This document shows, piece by piece, positions 56,888 to 64,000 of a DNA stretch of 64,000 nucleotides. The stretch covers positions 9,194,187-9,258,186 of the forward strand of contig NC_081230.1 of assembly GCF_902713425.1 (NCBI RefSeq), written 5' to 3'. The notes beneath the pieces are model-generated. The model was not told the DNA's origin, searched no databases, and worked only from the letters and a program-made list of their open reading frames with translations. The position numbers were made by a program, and so were the translations under genes. How positions within the stretch are numbered: position 1 is the first letter of the stretch; the number at the start of each line of letters is the position of its first letter. The DNA is from Acipenser ruthenus. Its lineage: Eukaryota > Chordata > Actinopteri > Acipenseriformes > Acipenseridae.

Positions 56888-59800
56888 TCACCCTAGCGTG
56901 ATCGGGACGGTCTGGTAAACGTCTCTGTACGAGTTACGCAGCAGCACGTAGGGGAAGCAGCTCTCCAGCATATCCAGAGTGAGAAAGGGGGACTCCTCCA
57001 CAATCTGGAGAGCAAACACAACATTAGTGCTGATCACTGACTGGCCCTGTGTCAACCTGCAAAGTATATTGCTTTAAATGAGGTGGCTACATGACTTCTT
57101 TTATCTGGTAAAATAAATTACACATTTTTGTTTTAAAAAGTATGAGTATTGTAACTTGAATTATCCTGCCCCCCAGAGCTATCGTTTTAACTGTCCCGGT
57201 GATTGAAAATATAAATAAATAACTTTTGTGTACGGCAGGCAGGCAGACAGACAGATGGACAGACGGATGGACTCACCAGGTGCAGCAGCAGGTAAATGGA
57301 GTCTCTGTTTTTGCTCTCGAGTCCCTCCACGTTCTGGCCAAGCTGCAGCAGAGTGGATGAGGCAATCTGGAGAGAATCAGTTTGTAAAACTCAGTGCTGG
57401 GAGAGTCAGGACCTTCATCTCAAGCCTGTTTGCAAAGCCCAGATATCTTTGCAATTGCTGTCTCCTCACCCCCCTCGTTCTAGCTCCCACACCCTCTCCA
57501 CACTCCCTCCTCACCCCCCTCCAGCTCCCACACTCCCTGCTCACCCCCCTCCAGCTCCCACACTCCCTGCTAACCCCCCTCCAGTTCCCACACCCTCTCC
57601 ACACTCCTTGCTCACCCCCCCAACCCCCCCCCCCCCCAGCTTCCACACCCTCTCCTCACTCACCAGAAGGAACTCTTTGAGTTGCTCCTCGATGTTCTTG
57701 TTCAGGGTGGTGAGCATTGCTGCAGCCAGCTGGTTGACGGCCACAGCTATGCAGTGGATGTTGTTGGTGTGGCCTGTGGGAGACAGCTGGCGTGAGACGA
57801 CAAGCTACAGCACCTGCATTGCACCTCAGTGGAGCACGGACGTCTTCTAGATTTTCATTTTGTTCTGCAACTAACTAAACTTCAGCCTGTCACATCATGC
57901 AGTGCTCCTGAGGTCGACACACTTTGTAATTGCTGCGGTAGCTGAGAGACCACCAGAGTCCAGATGCAAGCTCATTTCAAGGGTGGAAAATTTCACAGAT
58001 AACATTCGTCAACGTTGATGTGCCTCGTTCTGAGTGAATGTTAAGTGCTCCCAGGAAATAATATGTATATTCGTTATGTCTGGCCAGGGGCTGTTTCTGA
58101 ATGCAGTGGGAGTGAGCTTCATTACACTCTGCTGTAACTCAAACCCAATTACTGTGGGAACTAGTTTGAGAATTTTGGCACAATTTGAAAATGGTAAATG
58201 CAGCCAAAGGACTCGGAGGGTTAATTTTTTAAATTATTCAAAAACTGATACAGAATAGTGCAACTTGAGCTAACCAGACTGATGCTACAATCCCCAGTTT
58301 GAAAAGCAAAAACGAAACTTACTGTAATTACATTTTTTTAGATCTATTTAAGGGTGCATTTAAATACATGAAATCTCTTCAGAATCGGGATCAACAGTAA
58401 AAATAAACTAATACAAGAGACATGGTCAGCTGTGCATATTTACTTGTGTTAGAGTCAACTGTACGTATTATTTATGAACCACTGCTTTACTCTGCAGCAG
58501 CACACGTGGACACAGCGTGGTGGATGCGGGCTCACCTCCGAACTGCCGGCTGTAGAAGGAGCCGGGATCGAATGCCAGGACGGGCAGGGACACGGCAATG
58601 TACACCAGCAGCAGGCAGGCTAGCTTGTATTCCTCGTCCAACGAGGAGTTCTCTACAGGAGGGCACAGGAGTGCAGGTGAGTGCAGCATACAGCAGGGAG
58701 GGCTACAGTACACACTGACACATCGTCAGAGTGCATATTGAAACCACATACTGCAGAGACCCCCAGGAACAGGGGTGTGTTATTCAATCGCATTCATCCT
58801 ACTGTGTTGTTTGACTGTTTAATTGTTATTTATCGTTGTTGTAGGCATTGTTTTTCCCATGAAGGAGCATGTCACTAGTTGTATAAAATGGCCAGAGGAG
58901 ACGTTTCTTACGTGTGCGCATGTTGTTGAGTGCTGAAACCAGTGCGGGGTCGATATCACACGGGATGCCGGCCGCCGAGACTAGCTCAAACACGCTCAGA
59001 GTCACCTGCAGGAGAGAGAGGAGCCGCGCACTGGTCAATACAGAGTCCCAAACACACACACTGGTCAATACAGAGTCCCAAACACACACACTGGTCAATA
59101 CAGAGTCCCAAACACACACACTGGTCAATACAGAGTCCCAAACAAGGTCAATACAAGGCCTTGCACTTGAGAATGGGAGTTGCGTTCATGTTGATTGGAC
59201 AAGGCTGTTGTAATTCGTGGGCTTTATTTTCAGTTCCGTTGAAGGGTATTGGGAAGACGTGAGCAGGAAAGGCTAAGAGATAAACTTGTAAGACATGTTG
59301 CATTGCGGTCCGGGCCCCTTGAGGCTTCACTCTGAAGTGCGTCAGTCAGTCACGCAGGGGCTCAGTTCAACAAACCTTTTGAGACCACAGGATGTGGTGC
59401 AACCTCACAGTGAAGCCTGAAGCAACAGAACAGTGCTCTACAATGGAAGCTATAGAAAAGATATATGATTAACATGAAGCAGCCCAGATTAATGGCTATC
59501 CACCTAGCCAGCAGGAAGAGACGAGCTAGCGACAGTACCTTGATGTCCGTGTCTGGTGTGACGAAATCCCGCAGGCATTCGATAGGTCCCGCCAGGTAGG
59601 GGCAGTGTTTGTGTAACACCTAGGAGCAGGAACAGAGTGTGCAGATTACTCTGTGCACTGGGGAGCTTTCAGGTAGGGCACCTCCCAGTCAGGAACTGCA
59701 CACCATTTGCACATGATTGATTTTGAGTCCTGCCAGATATCTTTCCTCTCCAGCAAGCTGCTGTTTCTATAGGGCTGGGGCACTTGTCTCCTCTCTGCAG

Positions 59801-62800
59801 CTGTGAGTCTGAGCTGCTACACTGACTGTTCAGACTGTGGGGGCGTATCCTCCTACGGCTGGCAGTTTGATTGACTGAATAGCCCCGTTGATCAGAGAAA
59901 TAATGCAGGTAATGCTGTACTTTGATTGAATCTACCCGGAATTAACTACTACCTAAATACACCCACCCCTCATTATATCGCCCTTCGCTATACTGCGGAT
60001 TCGGATATATCGCGGTCCTGGAGTGGGCTCCCCATTTTTACAGTATTAACAGTGCACAGTTAGCTGCAATATACATAGGCAAATTCACTTAGAATTACTG
60101 TTCGTGACAATGACAACTAATGGTCAAGATCTGCCATTCTGTTCTCGTTTTCCTACTTTATTGTCATGCTTCCTAGAGCAGTGTGCAGGGGTCAGAGAGT
60201 TGGTCTGGTCGACAGTCATCTCTTGCGATACTCACGTCTCGGAGTGTGTCCTGGGTCATTGCGCGGAAGGAAAGGATGACCCCGATGATGGTCATTCTCT
60301 TCAGAACGTTCTCTCCAGCTGTGGAGAAAGTGTAGTCTGGTCAGCGGTGTTTCAGGCCTGTGTTATAACACACCTCCAGTGTATCTGTTTGTAACACACC
60401 TCCAGTGTATTTGTATGTAACACACCACCAGTGTATTCATAGTGCATACGTTTTTTTAATGTTGTAACAAATGAGAGCTGCGAACTGAGGTGTTTAGCAA
60501 TGCAACAGTGTGAAACTGTCAGCCGTTTAAAAATATGACACATTTTTTCATATCTGCCCCCCACCCTCCCGTCCCTTACCTACCTGGCAGCCTCTTGCGA
60601 AGGGCAGCCATCTCCTCTGGTCTGTCGAATTTGGATCTCATCTGCACTAAAACATCCATGTTCTCGATTACGAGTTTCTGAAATTGTATATTTAAAAAAG
60701 GAGGGATTTGAGCAGCGAACGTGATATAGCCATTCTTTTTTTTTTTTTTTTTGCTCTGTTTAATACCGTCGGAAGAAAGTATTATAGTTTATAGTGAACA
60801 AAATGCAACATGTATGCCAGTGGAATTGATGTGAATCCAGGGAAGCTCTTGGGGCATTGGCAGCGAAGGATCCAGTGATCCCTGAGAGATTATTATCACC
60901 ATTATTTAGTCATTTAGCAGACGCTTTTATCCAAAGCGACTTACAGAGACTAGGGGGTGAAATACGCATTACAACTGCTGCTGCAGAGTCGCTTACAATA
61001 GGACCTCGGTTTTACGTCTCGTGCGAAGGACGGAGCACAAGGAGGTTAAGTGACTAGCTCAGGGTCGCACACAGTGAGTCAGTGGCTGAGCTGGGATTGA
61101 ACCGGGAAATTCCTGGTAAAAAGCGCCTTTCTTTAACCACTGGACCACCAAACCTCCCGGGGAGATCCCTGAGAGATCCCGGAGAGATCCCTGAGAGATC
61201 CCAGAGCGCTTCAGTCACCATACCTTGAGCTCATTGACTTGTGAGGTGATGTGCCACATGAGATTTTCACCCAGAAACTTCATCCCATAGGAGCCTATCA
61301 GTTCTGACAGAGCCTGCAGTTCTACAGGGAAAGAAAGAAAAAAGAAATGAAATACCACGTATACTTTATCTCATGAGATTACGTCCACCCCAAACTGCCA
61401 CGCTTTCCACGCATCGCTTTTTAAGTTAATCAAGTACCGGTAACTAAAACTAGTTTCAGTGTCTAGCCATTCTGCTGTATTGAAACAATGTCCATCGAGG
61501 ATGGAAACAAGACTCCTATTGCATAGCAGTTTCGCCCATTCCAGGTTTTAACATGTGCTTGACTAGCCCCAGTGTCTAGGTATCTAGCTCAGGTGTGTCT
61601 TATTATTAAACTCACAGTAAAAAACCAGGAGTGGATCACACTGCTATGCAGGGGGTGGTCCTATTTCCACCCCTGTCCTTGCTGGTGCAGCTATGGTAAG
61701 TTCACCCGTTGCGTGCAGCACACTAGATATTTAGTTAGTGTTCAGTAGCTCCTCGCCCACGCTCTCACCACAGATGTCGGAGTACTCCTGTGCGCTGAAG
61801 CTCTGCTCGTTATCGCTCGGCTGGCTCATGAACGCTCTCATGGTGGGGGAGTGGGTGATGGTGCCATTGCTTGCCTGACGCAGCAGCCCCTCCAGGTACC
61901 TGGGAACCGAGAGCAGCTTGTCAGCGCGACCGCAGCCAGACACACACACTGTTATACGGTCTCAAAAGTTTGCAGTGCTTCGAGTTAATGCTGAGTGTTA
62001 CCAGTTTGTGTAGAGGGTGGTGATGGTCTGTTCCCCCAGACTGTCCAGTGGCTGGGTCTGCTGCAGCAACACGTTTTTGACTAGACGTGTCACGTCTACG
62101 TTGATGTAGCTGGAGAGCGTGTGCAGAGACTCCACGTAGGCCCGGATGCTCGCCAGGAGCTCAGAGGGGCGGCTGATCTCCTTCGTGGTCTGGTTGTAGT
62201 TCGCCATGCGGATGATGGTCCTGCAGACACCGGGAACAAGACAGTCAGGCTCCGCAACCATCAGTGTGGGAATGCACAGGGCAGTCAAGCACACAGAGTT
62301 AGAGTACAACTACTGCGAAATACATGGGAAACTCAGTGCGAAATACATGGGAAACTCTGCTAAATACATGGGAAACTCACTGCTAAATACATGGGAAACA
62401 TAGACATGAGCTCTAAACTATAATAACCATGCGAGTGACCCCGCAGGTGACCCTGAATTATTCAAATCAGTGAGACGTGTTGTAACAGACTGCTTGAAGG
62501 ATATCTAGATTGCTTCTATTCAAGCAGATGCTAATGTATTGCTTTTGCATGTGTTTGTAGTAGCTAGTGGGTGAAGCCTGTTGTATAAATATTTTTGTTA
62601 GATTTTCAATCAAACTGGGCTCAATAACATCACACTGCACAGCTATGGCCAGACGTTTTGCATCGTCTAGAATTTTAGGATTGAGACATAATTAAAAAAT
62701 ATCTATATATGTATTAACACCATTTAGATCTTTTATTTAACATCATGTAATCAAATAAATTACAAAATCATATCACAAAAAAAGTCTACCGGAAGCCCTA

Positions 62801-63990
62801 ATAGTACTACAGTATTTCATGTTAAATTTCAAAATGTTATTTTTTTATTTCTTCTGTTTTTCATTAAGTACTGTATACGTAAACGTAACATTATTCAGCT
62901 GGTTTCATTCGACTTTATGAAGCACAATGAGTTAATTCCAAAGGGTGATGCAAAACTTTGGGCCAGAGCTGTACTTTCGAGCCCACGCGTTTTTCTGTCA
63001 TTCCTAAAGGTCTGATCGTGTTACTTGGAGAGTCGAGTTTCCAGTTGTGCGAGCAGGTACTCTGCAGGGATTACGACGTGCTCCCACACAGTGAAATGAG
63101 AAGAGTAGTTAAACGTGAAGCACAGCTCTGTCAGGGTCAGGTGCAGCTTATCCATGCTGGAGGAGAGAGAGAGGGAGGGAGGGAGGGAGGGAGGGAGAGA
63201 GAGAGGGAGAGGCAGGGCATCAGATGCTGAGAACAATGTCATTTCCTTCAGCTTCGAAAGTAGGGTTGCCAGCTGCCCCCATAATTCAGACACACTTTAC
63301 CAGGAAAAAAAAAAAAAAGCCCCAAATTTATGCTAAAAGTAACGAAGGAAAATTGTAAGCGACTGCCTGCACGGGCAAGCCCAGTTCCGCTAGTTTTAAA
63401 TGGAACTGGCAACCCTGCGGAGTGAGAACGTGCTCGTGAACCCGCGCCACTCTGACGTGAGCACGGGTATATACAGTGTATACTACGCAGGGTTTCCCCT
63501 CCCTGGTCCTGAGAACCCACTGTGTCTGCTGGTTCTCATTCTGAGCTCTCAATTACTTAACTAGACCCTTGATTGAACTGGTAATTTGCTTAATTAGACC
63601 TTTTTAAATTGTTTTCAGCTCTTAAACAGTTGCAGAGTTCAGGTTATTTATAAAATGTTGTAGCTAAATTGAACTCTGCAGCTGTTTAAGAGCCGAAAAC
63701 ATTTAAAAAAAGGTCTCATTAAGCACATTATCAGTTCAGTCAAGGGTCTAATTAAATAATTGAGAGCTCAGAATGGAAACCAGTAGACACAGGGGGTCCC
63801 CAGGAGCAGGATTGGGAAGCCCTGTACTACAGGGTGAAATTGCAGCTGACTTGGTGACGACGGCTCGGTCCTTCCTCTGACTCTCCGCCCCGGGCTTCTC
63901 GTGCTGCAGCTCGCCCCTCTTGGCTGCCTGTTTCTTCTGCTGCTTGTTGCGGGCCTTGCTGATGGTCTGGGCACAGTGCTTAGGCAGCAG
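56888..63990 (-). CDS. NCKAP1L: NCK-associated protein 1-like (HEM1), 3' half, partial
   Basis: HEM1 is the blood-cell subunit of the WAVE regulatory complex, which couples Rac1 to Arp2/3 actin assembly at the membrane. Thirteen exons on the minus strand: 63990-63851, 63156-63025, 62220-62002, 61899-61769, 61321-61224, 60677-60584, 60318-60236, 59619-59539, 59005-58912, 58652-58536, 57773-57664, 57366-57277, 57004-56888. All phases agree, giving about 484 residues plus TGA. Landmarks are [88 protein letters not shown] and [18 protein letters not shown]. These fit HEM1 better than NCKAP1, and PDE1B as neighbour agrees with human order. The 5' half lies beyond the right edge. Nothing looks broken. 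Confidence 0.94.
57506..57620. repeat. About 32-bp C-rich repeat in NCKAP1L intron
   Basis: Three to four copies of a CTCACCCCCCTCCAGCTCCC-type unit, followed by a C run (57626-57639). It explains the Pro/Leu-rich open frames on the plus strand. Confidence 0.8.
59031..59150. repeat. 30-bp tandem repeat in NCKAP1L intron
   Basis: Four near-perfect 30-base units (starts 59031, 59061, 59091, 59121) of CTGGTCAATACAGAGTCCCA plus an ACA run. The array begins about 25 bases from the exon ending at 59005, on its acceptor side. Confidence 0.92.
60366..60438. repeat. About 27-bp tandem repeat in NCKAP1L intron
   Basis: Three units of TAACACACCTCCAGTGTAT with short spacers, next to the exon at 60236-60318. 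Confidence 0.8.
60905..61158 (-). mobile_element. CORE-type SINE, copy 7 (reverse), in NCKAP1L intron
   Basis: Full-length-looking: TTAGTCATTTAGCAGACGCT, TTTATCCAAAGCGACTTACA, GACGGAGCACAAGGAGGTTA, GGGATTGAACC. A short GAGATCC tandem (61160-61205) follows its head. Confidence 0.8.
61497..61676. mobile_element. Palindromic MITE, family A (copy 5)
   Basis: GAGGATGGAAACAAGACTCC at the left pairs with GTGGTCCTATTTCCACCCCT at the right; inner arms CATTCCAGGTTTTA and AAAACCAGGAGTG also pair. It lies in an NCKAP1L intron. Confidence 0.75.
62316..62400. repeat. About 20-bp tandem repeat in NCKAP1L intron
   Basis: Four copies of AAATACATGGGAAACTC with variable spacers. Confidence 0.8.
62639..62972. 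mobile_element. Tc1/mariner-like MITE, family B (copy 5, full)
   Basis: CAGCTATGGCCAGACGTTTT at the left and AAACTTTGGGCCAGAGCTGT at the right are inverted ends about 335 bases apart. It is in the opposite orientation to copy 4, with AGTCTACCGGAAGCCC and CGTAACATTATTCAGCTGGT inside. Confidence 0.8.
63160..63215. repeat. (GGGA/GAGA)n purine tract
   Basis: A GAGAGAGGGAGGGAGGGAGG-type run about 5 bases on the acceptor side of the NCKAP1L exon 63025-63156. On the transcribed strand it is an unusually long polypyrimidine tract. Confidence 0.85.
63487..63826. mobile_element. Fold-back MITE, family C (copy 2, full)
   Basis: Left GCAGGGTTTCCCCTCCCTGG, TCCTGAGAACCC and right GGGTCCCCAGGAGCAGGATT, GGGAAGCCCTG are complementary. 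The inner arms (TTAATTAGACCTTTTTAAAT; AAAAAAGGTCTCATTAAGCA) and a second inner pair around the AACTCTGCA/TGCAGAGTT centre also match. No coding content. It lies next to the NCKAP1L exon at 63851. Confidence 0.8.
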
Positions 63991-64000
63991 CTAGGAGGAG

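Noticed and set aside
57228-57850. Pro/Leu-rich open frames of 150 and 184 residues on the plus strand
   Set aside because: Antisense to NCKAP1L exons at 57277-57366 and 57664-57773, and built from a C-rich tandem repeat in the intron between them.
1-64000. Retroviral or LTR element, Polinton, or bacterial-style defence or secretion system
   Set aside because: No gag, pol, envelope, integrase or long terminal repeats were recognised, and no operon-like clusters exist. The mobile DNA seen is DNA transposons, MITEs and SINE/LINE ends.

Overview
This window looks like chromosomal DNA of a ray-finned fish. Six genes have vertebrate GT-AG exon structure and introns of a few hundred bases to several kb. 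The rest is rich in (TAA)n and (CA)n tracts, CORE-type SINEs, fold-back MITEs and Tc1/mariner-like MITEs. The largely unduplicated, tetrapod-like set of 12q13 genes and the repeat mix suggest a non-teleost lineage such as sturgeon, paddlefish or gar. That placement is inference; the fish assignment is firmer than the lineage.

Layout: (1) the last four coding exons of AAAS (aladin), + strand, 532-2751; (2) an intact single-exon LRRC3-family membrane protein gene, - strand, 4883-5641, most like LRRC3C; (3) a repeat-rich stretch 5.7-14.0 kb ending in a 24-bp minisatellite; (4) complete MYG1, - strand, 14510-22554, seven coding exons, 408 aa; (5) complete NPFF, + strand, 25701-27276, three exons, 129 aa; (6) complete PPP1R1A, + strand, 32289-39920, seven exons, 210 aa; (7) a transposon graveyard at 40-44.7 kb (fold-backs, a PIF/Harbinger relic, a hAT transposase relic); (8) complete PDE1B, - strand, 44931-55045, with two alternative first exons; (9) the 3' half of NCKAP1L (HEM1), - strand, 56888-63990, thirteen exons, running off the right edge.

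The gene content matches human 12q13 (the HOXC chromosome region). AAAS/MYG1 are tail to tail and NCKAP1L-PDE1B-PPP1R1A keep their relative order and orientation, as in human. Two things differ. MYG1 lies next to NPFF, and NPFF next to PPP1R1A, without the long HOXC-containing stretch that separates these blocks in human. An LRRC3C-like gene also sits between AAAS and MYG1; human LRRC3C is on 17q, in the paralogous HOXB region. These vertebrate genes form no operon and act in unrelated processes: nuclear pore, nuclease, neuropeptide, PP1 inhibitor, cyclic nucleotide hydrolysis and WAVE complex. PPP1R1A and PDE1B both touch cAMP/PKA/calcium signalling and are convergent neighbours. No CRISPR array, phage, operon or bacterial-style system is present. 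The coding calls were checked by reading exon phases across every junction; all complete genes close in frame.
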